The notes below the pieces were generated by a model that was not told the DNA's origin, did not search any database, and saw only the letters and a program-made list of their open reading frames with translations. This document shows positions 15,361-22,122 of a stretch of DNA of 22,122 bases, one piece after another. The stretch spans positions 1 to 22,122 of the forward strand of contig PKWK01000189.1 of assembly GCA_003133205.1 (NCBI GenBank), in the 5' to 3' direction. The position numbers and the translations under genes were made by a program. This DNA comes from Granulicella sp. Lineage in GTDB: Bacteria > Acidobacteriota > Terriglobia > Terriglobales > Acidobacteriaceae. Position 1 is the first letter of the stretch; each line of letters starts with the position of its first letter.

Positions 15361-17348
15361 TCGCCGCGACCCCAGCCCGCGATGTCGCCGTACCTCAGGA
15401 CGCTCCAGCAGCGCCGGCAATCGACGTGCGCGGTCTGACGAAGCGCTATGGCCAGCTCGAGGCCGTCCGCGCAATCAGCTTTGAAGTCCGCCCGCGCGAG
15501 ATTTTCGGTCTGATTGGCCCGGATGGAGCCGGCAAAACCTCGACCTTCCAGATTCTTGCAGGCGTGATGGAAGCGACCTCTGGCAGCGTCAGCATCTTCG
15601 GCCGTCCAGCCCGCGAGATGCGCTCGCAGACCGGATACCTCACCCAGACCTTCAGCCTGTACCCCGACCTCACCGTCGCGGAAAACATCCGCTACAGCGG
15701 CGATCTGCGCCGCATCCCGCGCGATGAGATTGCGGAGCGCGGCAGTCGGTATCTGCGCATGTTCGACATGCACCGTTTCGCCAACCGCCTCGCCGGCAAG
15801 TTAAGCGGTGGAATGCGGCAAAAGCTGTCGCTCATCTGCGCCCTCGTCCCACAACCCCATGTCCTCCTGCTCGACGAGCCCACCACCGGCGTCGATCCCG
15901 TCTCCCGCCGCGAGTTCTGGGATGTTCTCGCTCACCTGTCCGCGGAGGGCCTCACCATCCTCGTCGCCACCCCGTACCTCGATGAGGCCGAGCGCTGCCA
16001 TCGCATCGCCTTCATGCACCAGGGCGAATTCCTGCAGATCGGCACACCATCCGAGCTTTGCGCAAGCCTCGACGCAAAGCGCATCGAACTCCGCACGCCA
16101 GACCTCCGAAAAACGGAGAGCATCCTCTCCCGCCAGGCCGGCTTCGAAAAAGACATTCTCCCCCACATCATTGACGTTCAGCGTTTCGGCGACCGCCTCG
16201 ACCTCCTCGTGCGCGATCCCGACCAGGAGCAGCGACGCGTTGCCGAGGTGTTGTCTCGCGCCGGCATCGCCATCGACGAGATGCTCATCGATCAACCTAC
16301 ACTGGAAAACACCTTCGTCGCCCGCCTCCGTGCTATGGGAGAGAAGGCAGACACGGTCGACTTTCCCGCAGTCCACGACCACACCCGCCTCCGCGGACGA
16401 GTCGCAGTCGGCGCGACCAACCTCGTCAAGCAATTCGGAGAATTCACCGCGGTTCACAACGTCAGCCTCCAGATTCGCAACGGCGAAGTCTACGGTCTCC
16501 TCGGAGCCAACGGTGCCGGCAAGACCACCACCATCCGCATGCTCTGCGGTCTGCTGGAACCAACCAGCGGAGCCATGCAACTCGCGGGCACGCAAGGAGA
16601 CCTGAGGTCCGAAGCAGTTCGTAAGCGCATAGGTTACATGTCGCAGAAGTTTTCCCTCTACGACGATCTGACTATCCGCGAGAATCTCGACTTCTTCGCC
16701 GGCGTCTACGGGGTCCCGGAGCAACAGCGCGAAGAGAGAATCCAATGGGTCCTCTCCTTCTCCGGCCTCGAAGGCAAGCAGAACCAGATCACCGGCAGCC
16801 TGCCCGGCGGCTGGAAGCAGCGCGTGGCCTTTGGCGCCGCTATCATGCACGAGCCCGACATTATCTTCCTCGACGAACCCACCTCAGGCGTCGATCCCCT
16901 CGCCCGCCGCGCATTCTGGACGATGATCAATCGCCTCGCCGACACCGGTGCCGCCATCCTCGTCACCACCCACTATCTCGAGGAAGCCGAGCAGTGCAAC
17001 CGCCTCGGCATGATGGTTGCCGGCGAACTCGTAGCCGAAGGCGCGCCCAGCGACATCAAGAGCCGGCAATCCGGACACCTGCTGCAGTTCCTCGTCGACC
17101 AGCCCCAGCGCGCCGCCGACCTCCTGAAAACAGGCATCGAGAACTGGCGCGTCTCGCTCTTCGGCGAACGGCTTCACGTCATCACGGACGAGGCGCCCGA
17201 CACCGCCATCCGCCAGACCACTAAACGGCTCGAAGAAAACGGCCTCCACGTAATCAGCGCCCGCGAAGACCGTTTCTCGCTCGAAGATGTCTTCATCTCC
17301 ATCGTCGAAAAAGCCCGCCTGCAAGGCAAGGTGTCCATTGAGAAATAA
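15357..17348 (+). CDS. Tandem-NBD ABC transporter ATPase (YbhF-like)
   Basis: 663 residues with two complete ATP-binding domains in one chain. NBD1 has Walker A GPDGAGKT (54-61), signature LSGGM (149-153) and Walker B LLLDEP with Glu174. NBD2 has Walker A GANGAGKT (383-390), signature LPGGW (482-486), Walker B IIFLDEP with Glu507 and H-loop His539. In NBD1 the H-loop histidine is Pro206 (VATPYLDEAE). NBD1 H-loop and NBD2 signature are thus both atypical and would belong to the same composite site, while the other site is canonical. This asymmetric layout fits YbhF-type drug-efflux ATPases. The protein would power the two permeases encoded downstream. The start is a GTG overlapping the adaptor stop, a sign of translational coupling. 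Confidence 0.94.
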   Translation: MIAATPARDVAVPQDAPAAPAIDVRGLTKRYGQLEAVRAISFEVRPREIFGLIGPDGAGKTSTFQILAGVMEATSGSVSIFGRPAREMRSQTGYLTQTFSLYPDLTVAENIRYSGDLRRIPRDEIAERGSRYLRMFDMHRFANRLAGKLSGGMRQKLSLICALVPQPHVLLLDEPTTGVDPVSRREFWDVLAHLSAEGLTILVATPYLDEAERCHRIAFMHQGEFLQIGTPSELCASLDAKRIELRTPDLRKTESILSRQAGFEKDILPHIIDVQRFGDRLDLLVRDPDQEQRRVAEVLSRAGIAIDEMLIDQPTLENTFVARLRAMGEKADTVDFPAVHDHTRLRGRVAVGATNLVKQFGEFTAVHNVSLQIRNGEVYGLLGANGAGKTTTIRMLCGLLEPTSGAMQLAGTQGDLRSEAVRKRIGYMSQKFSLYDDLTIRENLDFFAGVYGVPEQQREERIQWVLSFSGLEGKQNQITGSLPGGWKQRVAFGAAIMHEPDIIFLDEPTSGVDPLARRAFWTMINRLADTGAAILVTTHYLEEAEQCNRLGMMVAGELVAEGAPSDIKSRQSGHLLQFLVDQPQRAADLLKTGIENWRVSLFGERLHVITDEAPDTAIRQTTKRLEENGLHVISAREDRFSLEDVFISIVEKARLQGKVSIEK

Positions 17349-17360
17349 CTGGGAGCCAGC

Positions 17361-18467
17361 ATGAGGCGAATCGTCGCGCAGTCACGAAAAGAACTCACCC
17401 AGATCGTCCGCGACTGGCGCACGCTGACCCTCGCGCTGGTCCTTCCCCTCGTTCTGATCCTGCTCGTAAGCTCGGCAATCTCGCTCACCGTAAACGAACT
17501 TCCGATCGTCGTGCAGGACTTCGACGGCTCCACCGCATCCCACAACTTCATCGATGCCTTCCGCGCCTCCATCACCTTCCATGTCGTCTCATGGCCGGTG
17601 GACAAGACTGCAGAAGAAGCCCTGGCCGCCAGTGCCGCGCGAGCCGTCCTCATCATCCCCCCTCACTTTGGCCGCGACCTGGCTCGTGGCGTCAATTCGC
17701 CCGTCCAGATCATCGTGGACGCCTCAGACGCGAACACCGCCAAGCTAGTCTCCGGGTACGCCAGCCAGATCACCAGCGCATACAACCAGCAGATGGCCAG
17801 CGGAACCCAGGGAATGCCCGTGCAAGCCGCCATCCGTCTCTGGTATAACCCCGGTCTCTCCTCGAAGAGGTTCTACAGCCCCGGAGTATTCGTCCTGGCC
17901 ATCTCCATGTTTCCCACCCTGCTAGCCGGGCTCGCCATGGCCAAGGAGGGCGAGCAGAAGACGATTCTCCAGGTATACGTCTCCAGTATCTCCGCGCATG
18001 AGTTCCTGCTGGGCAAGATCATCGCCTTCATGGCCGTGGCGCTGGCGGAGTCCCTCGTGATGGCGCTGCTCCTGTTCACTTACTTCGGCCTGAGCTTCGC
18101 TGGCGATCCCACGCCCATGATCGTCTCCACCATCTTGTACGCCTTCTGCGTGGCGTCGTTTGGCACCATGATCGGCGTCACCATTCCCAACCAGGCCGCA
18201 GCCCTGCAGGCAGTCGCTCTCGGCGGATTCCTGCTCGTGTTTCTGCTCTCCGGCCTGATATTCCCCGTGCAGAACATCCCCGCCAGTCTGCGTTGGATCT
18301 CCAATTTCGTCTGGGGCCGCTATTACATCGAGATCGTCCGCGATGCCTTCCTGCAGGGCGGCGGTTGGCCTGCTGTCTGGTACAAGGTCCTCTTCATCGG
18401 CGTTATTGGGACCATCTTCTACTCCCTGGCATGGCGCGGCATGAGAAAGATGCAGGTGAAAGCCTGA
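17361..18467 (+). CDS. ABC-2 type permease, first subunit (YbhS-like)
   Basis: 368 residues. TM1 (about 22-43: LTLALVLPLVLILLVSSAISL) is followed by a periplasmic domain of about 130 residues (WYNPGLSSKRFYSPGVF marks its end). A C-terminal five-helix block follows, with the ABC-2 family hallmark AMAKEGEQKTILQVYVSSIS near 195-215 and GLIFPVQNIPASLRWI. This is the YbhS/YhhJ ABC2_membrane_3 layout. The ATG is preceded by GGGAG, 12 bases after the ATPase stop. It should form a heterodimeric membrane channel with the next gene's product. Confidence 0.93.
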   Translation: MRRIVAQSRKELTQIVRDWRTLTLALVLPLVLILLVSSAISLTVNELPIVVQDFDGSTASHNFIDAFRASITFHVVSWPVDKTAEEALAASAARAVLIIPPHFGRDLARGVNSPVQIIVDASDANTAKLVSGYASQITSAYNQQMASGTQGMPVQAAIRLWYNPGLSSKRFYSPGVFVLAISMFPTLLAGLAMAKEGEQKTILQVYVSSISAHEFLLGKIIAFMAVALAESLVMALLLFTYFGLSFAGDPTPMIVSTILYAFCVASFGTMIGVTIPNQAAALQAVALGGFLLVFLLSGLIFPVQNIPASLRWISNFVWGRYYIEIVRDAFLQGGGWPAVWYKVLFIGVIGTIFYSLAWRGMRKMQVKA

Positions 18468-18469
18468 TC

Positions 18470-19639
18470 ATGAGAAACCTCTTGAACCGCATCTTCAGCT
18501 ATCGCATGCGCGCCCTGATCAGGAAGGAGTTCGACCAGATCGGCCGCGACCGCCGGCTCCAGATTTCCTTGATCCTCCCGCCGGTCCTGCAACTCACCCT
18601 CTTCGGCTTTGCGCTCAGTGCAGCCGTCACCAATGTTCGCCTCGCGGTAGTCGACGATAGCCGTTCGCCCGAGAGCCGCGAACTGATTTCAACCCTCACC
18701 GAGAGCAAGAGCTTTCAGCTCGCCGGCTACTACTCCTCAGTCGACCAGCTTGGCGACGCGGTCAGCCGCGGCGATGCCGATGCCGGAATGGTCGTCCCCT
18801 ACGATTACGCCCGCGACCTTGCGCGAGAGCGCCCCACAACCGTCCAGTTTCTCCTGAACGCCACCAACGCGAATACGGCCACCATCAGCCGCGCCTACGC
18901 GGAAGGCGTGATTCAGAGCTATAACGCCGATCTGCTGCGCCAAGGAATCCACGTTAGCGTCCAGCCCACTGCCGCGTCAGACCTCGCCCACCGCGGTCAG
19001 GTCCAGCTCCAGCCAGCGTTTCTCTTCAACCCCGGCCTGGTCGATTCGTGGTTCATCGTCACCGGCGTTCTCGGCCTGCTGCTGATCCTTAACAGTTCCC
19101 TTGTCGCATCCGCGGCTATGGTTCGCGAACGCGAAGCCGGAACCATCGAGCAGCTCCTCATGTCGCCCGCAAGCACCACCGAAATCATCGTCGCCAAGAT
19201 CGCCCCGCTCTTCCTGCTGTTGTCCCTGATGATGCTCGTGGCCATCGGCGTCATCAAGTTCGTCTTCGGAGTCCCTTTCCACGGCGGCCTGCTGCTTCTG
19301 CTTGGCGCCGGCTCCCTGTGCATCTTGTCCGGAATCAGCATCGGAACGGTCATCGCCACGTTCAGCAAGTCGGCGCAACAAGCGCAACTCACCAGCTTTT
19401 TTATCAACCCGCCGCTCTCCTCCTTGTCCGGAGCGCTCAATCCTATCGAGGCAATGCCGAAATGGCTGCAGCCTCTCACTGTGCTGAATCCCGTCCACCA
19501 CTTCGCAACCATCGTCCGCGGAACCATGCTCAAGGGAAGCGGGTTCATGGACGTCTGGCCGAACTTCCTGGCCCTGCTCCTCTTCACGCTCGCGTTGGTC
19601 TCGCTCAGCATCTGGCGATTCCGAAAACAACTCAGTTAG
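18470..19639 (+). CDS. ABC-2 type permease, second subunit (YbhR-like)
   Basis: 389 residues from the ATG at 18470, two bases after the previous stop. A longer open frame reaches back to 18293, but that part overlaps the first permease and carries no family features. TM1 (about 34-56: LQISLILPPVLQLTLFGFAL) precedes a periplasmic domain with FNPGLVDSWFIVTGVL at its end. The ABC-2 hallmark AAMVREREAGTIEQLLMSP and GALNPIEAMPKWLQPLTVLNPVHHF follow, with five helices in all. It is homologous to the preceding gene and is expected to pair with it. This is the YbhR/YhhJ class. It is the last of the tightly packed genes; the TolC gene follows after 118 bases. Confidence 0.93.
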   Translation: MRNLLNRIFSYRMRALIRKEFDQIGRDRRLQISLILPPVLQLTLFGFALSAAVTNVRLAVVDDSRSPESRELISTLTESKSFQLAGYYSSVDQLGDAVSRGDADAGMVVPYDYARDLARERPTTVQFLLNATNANTATISRAYAEGVIQSYNADLLRQGIHVSVQPTAASDLAHRGQVQLQPAFLFNPGLVDSWFIVTGVLGLLLILNSSLVASAAMVREREAGTIEQLLMSPASTTEIIVAKIAPLFLLLSLMMLVAIGVIKFVFGVPFHGGLLLLLGAGSLCILSGISIGTVIATFSKSAQQAQLTSFFINPPLSSLSGALNPIEAMPKWLQPLTVLNPVHHFATIVRGTMLKGSGFMDVWPNFLALLLFTLALVSLSIWRFRKQLS

Positions 19640-19663
19640 CAATAAAGGAGTTTTTCTTGCGGT

Positions 19664-19702
19664 GTCATTCTGAGCGAAGCGAAGAACCCCCGTATTTCGC
19701 TC
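19664..19702. repeat. Dispersed GTCATTC...GAGCGAA hairpin repeat
   Basis: GTCATTCTGAGCGAAGCGAA starts at 19664 and has the familiar form of dispersed 'tcattctgagcgaagcgaagaa' elements. GAGCGAA (19672-19678) pairs with TTCGCTC (19696-19702), and a shifted AGCGAA (19678-19683) offers an alternative pairing. It lies between the last permease and the TolC gene and could act on the mRNA as a stability or attenuation hairpin. No T tract supports termination. Confidence 0.65.
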
Positions 19703-19757
19703 TTGCAATTGTCTGTTCATTCGTCCCACGGAATAACTCAGAGACAGGATCTTTGCC

Positions 19758-21338
19758 ATGAATCATTCAAAGTTCAGGAACACCCCAATTCTTCAACTCG
19801 CCGCAACTGCAATCATCGCCTCCCTGGCGACCCTCGCAGTTGCGACCCCCGCCGTCGCCCAGGGCCCATCCCAGTCCAGCCAGTCGCAGCACACGCTCGC
19901 AACTCCGCTGCCTCTCTCCGGGCGCGCGGGCGCGAGCGGATCGGTCACCGCAATAGAAGCGCCAATTGCCGGAACCACCAACAGCGTGACCACAATCAAT
20001 CCCTCCGTTCAGGTCCAGGGTCCCTACATCGGAAGCTCTGCGAGCACCGCGAACCACCCCTTCTCCGGCAAGCTCTCTCTCCGCGAAGCCATCGACAGAG
20101 GCCTCAACTACAACCTCGGCGCAGTGGGTCTCAACCACGCCGTGCGTCAGGCCCAGGGGCAAAGTCAGATCGCGCGAAGCGCCCTGCTTCCCAATGTCAG
20201 CGGCTATCTCGCAGAAACGCTGCAGCAGGCCAATCTCGCCGCGCAAGGTCTGCGCATCCACATTCCTATCCCCGGCTTCAGCTTCCCCACCATCGTCGGC
20301 CCCTACAACAACATCGACTTGCGCGGCAACGTCACGCAATCGGTCGTCGATCTCACCGCCTGGAACAACTATCGCTCATCCAATGAGGTCGTTCACGCCG
20401 CCCAATTCTCCGCGCGCGATGCACGAGACGCAGTCGTTCTCGCCGTCTGCGGCACCTACCTCCAGATCATTGCCACTGCGGAGAGGGTCAAGTCCGCCCA
20501 CGCTCAACTCAACACCGCCACCGCTCTCTATAACCAGGCGCAGCAAAAACGCGGCGTCGGCCTCGTCGCCCAGATCGACGTCGACCGCAGCGAAGTCGAA
20601 CAGCTTACCCAGCAGCAGCGCGTCATCTCGCTCGAAACCGAGTTGTCCAAACAAAAGATCAGCCTCGCGCGCATGACCGGACTTCCGCCCAACGACGCCT
20701 ACGACCTGACCGACGAAGTCCCATTTGCAGCCGCTCCCTCGCTTGACCTCGACGGGGCGATCCACCAGGCACTCGATCGCCGCGCCGACATCAAAGCTGC
20801 ACAAGCCCAGATCCGCGCCGCCGAACGTGCGCTTTCCGCGGCCCGCGATGAGCGCCTGCCTTCCCTCTCCGTCAACGGCAACTACGGAGCCATCGGAACC
20901 AACCCGGCCCAGGCCAGCGCAACATTCTCTGCCGCCGCAACTCTCAACATTCCCATCTGGCAGGGAGGCCGTACCGAGGGCGACATCAAACAGGCGCAGG
21001 CTTCTCTCGCCCAGCGCCAGGCCGAACTCGAAGACCTCAAGGGCCAGGTCGAAAGCGACGTACGCAACGCCTACCTCGACCTGCAAGCGGCCACCAATCA
21101 GGTCAAACTAGCCCAGCGGAATCTTCAGGTCAGCAAAGAAACCCTCGACCTCACGCGACAGCGTTTCGAGGCCGGCGTCACCGACAACGTCGAAGTCATA
21201 CAGGCCCAGGAGTCCCTCTCGTCCGCCGAACTCGACGGCATCAACAGCGTATTCGCCCACAACGTCGCGAAGCTCAGCCTCGCTAGAGCCATTGCGAGCG
21301 CCGCCGACAACCTGCAGCAATTCCTGAATCTTCAATAA
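19758..21338 (+). CDS. TolC-family outer-membrane efflux channel
   Basis: 526 residues. A signal peptide (1-34, hydrophobic LAATAIIASLATLAVATPAVA, cleaved after AVA before Q) is followed by a low-complexity linker (about 35-105). Two outer-membrane efflux (OEP) repeats follow. The first starts at LSLREAIDRGLNYN (about 111-124); the second has AIHQALDRRADIKAAQAQIRAA near 335-356. Long helices with ALLPNVSG, NIPIWQGGRTEGDI and QQRFEAGVTDNVEVIQAQ-type sequences are typical of TolC/OprM proteins. It supplies the outer-membrane duct for the adaptor and ABC transporter encoded upstream on the same strand. An AGGA lies about 10 bases before the ATG. It may be co-transcribed with the operon or have its own start in the 118-base gap. 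Confidence 0.94.
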   Translation: MNHSKFRNTPILQLAATAIIASLATLAVATPAVAQGPSQSSQSQHTLATPLPLSGRAGASGSVTAIEAPIAGTTNSVTTINPSVQVQGPYIGSSASTANHPFSGKLSLREAIDRGLNYNLGAVGLNHAVRQAQGQSQIARSALLPNVSGYLAETLQQANLAAQGLRIHIPIPGFSFPTIVGPYNNIDLRGNVTQSVVDLTAWNNYRSSNEVVHAAQFSARDARDAVVLAVCGTYLQIIATAERVKSAHAQLNTATALYNQAQQKRGVGLVAQIDVDRSEVEQLTQQQRVISLETELSKQKISLARMTGLPPNDAYDLTDEVPFAAAPSLDLDGAIHQALDRRADIKAAQAQIRAAERALSAARDERLPSLSVNGNYGAIGTNPAQASATFSAAATLNIPIWQGGRTEGDIKQAQASLAQRQAELEDLKGQVESDVRNAYLDLQAATNQVKLAQRNLQVSKETLDLTRQRFEAGVTDNVEVIQAQESLSSAELDGINSVFAHNVAKLSLARAIASAADNLQQFLNLQ

Positions 21339-21742
21339 CGACGCCGGTTTTGAAGCCCTGCTATTTGTAACTGTCTCTGATCACGTGGTTTCCGGACGCG
21401 GCTGGCAGCAACTCAATCCGGTCTATTCGCAGACTCGCCAGACTCCGTAAACAAGTCTCGCCTTTGTTAACAATCTGTTCTTGCGAATATTCAGCCCCGC
21501 CACAGATTTTGATCTGCCGCCAGCAATATCGTCTGTGACGAAGAACACAGACAATCGTAGGCTCCGAACGCCGATTGTAGTTGTGAATAGGAATTGTCGC
21601 GAGGCGCAATCCGTTGCACGGATGACCCGCACGCCCTCAGCCTGTTGAGCGAATTAGTAGCTTTGACGGCCCGAGCCCACGTACAGCCACCCCTCATAGG
21701 AGCCGCCTCCGCAGAATACTGCAGTACCGGAGGAGTGGTCTC
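21339..21742. other. 404-base intergenic region, structured leader of ppdK
   Basis: Open frames here (for example 21609-21361 minus) show no protein-like features. The region carries several perfect inverted repeats: GTCTGTG/CACAGAC (21531-21552), ACAATCG/CGATTGT (21551-21578), ATCCGT/ACGGAT (21609-21623) and CCTCCG/CGGAGG (21706-21733). A weak promoter-like pair TTGTTA (21464-21469) and TATTCA (21488-21493) would place all of them in the leader RNA. No known riboswitch or tRNA is recognised. Confidence 0.5.
21706..21733 (+). promoter_or_regulatory. Hairpin covering the ppdK ribosome binding site
   Basis: CCTCCG (21706-21711) pairs with CGGAGG (21728-21733), which includes most of the GGAGGAG Shine-Dalgarno (21729-21735). 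The loop contains the perfect palindrome TACTGCAGTA (21717-21726). If formed in the mRNA it would hide the ribosome site of the gene at 21743. Confidence 0.5.
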
Positions 21743-22122
21743 ATGACGCAGCACGCAGCGCAAAAGTCGGTTGCAAAAACGCAAACCCCAGCCTTCACCC
21801 CAACCAAGTATGTCTACTTCTTCGGCGGCGGCAAGGCGGAGGGAAATGGCCGCATGAAGGATGTACTGGGCGGCAAGGGTGCCGGCCTGGCCGAGATGAC
21901 CAATGCCGGGTTGCCCGTCCCTCCCGGATTCACCATCCAGACCGAAGCCTGTCGCGAGTACATGCTCGGCACGTTCAGCCCCGAGATCGGGGTTGAGATG
22001 CACGCCGCACTCGAGCACCTCGAGGCCCTGATGGGGCAGAAGCTCGGTGCCGCAGAGAATCCTTTACTCGTCTCCGTCCGCTCCGGCGCCAAGTTCTCCA
22101 TGCCCGGCATGATGGACACCAT
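21743..22122 (+). CDS. ppdK: Pyruvate, phosphate dikinase, N-terminal part (3' end outside window)
   Basis: 126 full codons are visible. After about 20 leader residues the sequence shows the PPDK N-terminal (nucleotide-binding) start: KYVYFFGGGKAEGNG, LGGKGAGLAEMTNAGLPVPPG, FTIQTEACREYM and VSVRSGAKFSMPGMMDT. These match pyruvate phosphate dikinase rather than PEP synthase (GGGKAEG and RSGAKFSMPGMMDT). The enzyme interconverts pyruvate, ATP and phosphate with PEP, AMP and pyrophosphate in the cytoplasm, linking glycolysis and gluconeogenesis. The ATG is fixed by GGAGGAG (21729-21735) with a 7-base spacer. A hairpin can cover that site. Confidence 0.95.
   Translation, partial: MTQHAAQKSVAKTQTPAFTPTKYVYFFGGGKAEGNGRMKDVLGGKGAGLAEMTNAGLPVPPGFTIQTEACREYMLGTFSPEIGVEMHAALEHLEALMGQKLGAAENPLLVSVRSGAKFSMPGMMDT

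Noticed and set aside
14137..15474. Open frame of 445 codons on the minus strand
   Set aside because: It is antisense to the membrane fusion protein, Gly/Leu/Asp-rich, and mirrors the coiled-coil repeats of the real gene.
15801..16850. Open frame of 349 codons on the minus strand
   Set aside because: It is antisense to the ATPase, whose Walker motifs and signatures are clear on the plus strand.
18293..18469. Longer start for the second permease
   Set aside because: It overlaps the end of the first permease in another frame; the ATG at 18470 sits two bases after the previous stop and gives a normal family N-terminus.
21361..21609. Minus-strand open frames of 82 and 69 codons in the gap before ppdK
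   Set aside because: There is no ribosome site, signal or domain, and their span overlaps several inverted repeats.
1..22122. CRISPR array, tRNA/rRNA, insertion sequence or prophage
   Set aside because: No regularly spaced repeats, cloverleaf sequence, rRNA-like segments, transposase or integrase motifs were seen on either strand.

Overview
The window looks like chromosomal DNA of an acidobacterium of the Terriglobia/Acidobacteriaceae type. This is inferred from protein style, not from a search. The clues are a large Oar-like TonB-dependent receptor, a secreted choice-of-anchor-D protein with the usual hydrophobic tail, a Tat-exported GH2 glycosidase, and dispersed repeats of the 'GTCATTC...' kind. 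Coding sequence is dense and fairly GC-rich. I see no rRNA, tRNA, CRISPR array, transposase or phage gene.

Left part (1-7250, minus strand) reads as a partly decayed plant-polysaccharide and transport region. From the right it holds an MFS transporter split by three single-base indels (7250-5996), an Oar-type receptor without its N-terminal half (5957-3726, followed by a clear terminator), and an intact but unusual regulator made of two fused TetR units (3568-2192). A beta-helix pectate-lyase-like protein with an abrupt C-terminus (1999-839) follows. Its stop overlaps the start of a rhamnogalacturonan acetylesterase-like SGNH esterase that runs off the left edge. That esterase is long and convincing.

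Middle part (7294-13145): a 794-residue secreted/anchored protein (minus), a small outer-membrane beta-barrel (plus), and a GH2 beta-galactosidase-type enzyme (minus, convergent with the barrel). The 9679-9935 gap carries two neighbouring inverted repeats.

Right part (13276-21338, plus strand) is a complete efflux operon with the same order as E. coli cecR-ybhGFSR plus an outer-membrane channel: CecR-like TetR repressor, HlyD-type membrane fusion protein, tandem-NBD ATPase, two ABC-2 permeases and a TolC-like protein. The first junctions overlap by 4 bases (ATGA, GTGA), and the permease genes are only 2-12 bases apart. A sigma70-like promoter overlapped by an 8-bp-arm palindrome lies directly before the repressor, which suggests autoregulation. 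A dispersed hairpin repeat separates the last permease from the TolC gene.

After a 404-base gap rich in inverted repeats, ppdK (pyruvate phosphate dikinase) begins at 21743 and runs off the right edge. A hairpin there can sequester its ribosome binding site.

The most notable items are the fused double TetR, the operator/promoter overlap before the efflux operon, the structured ppdK leader, and the cluster of damaged genes. I found no clearly new defence, mobile or biosynthetic system.
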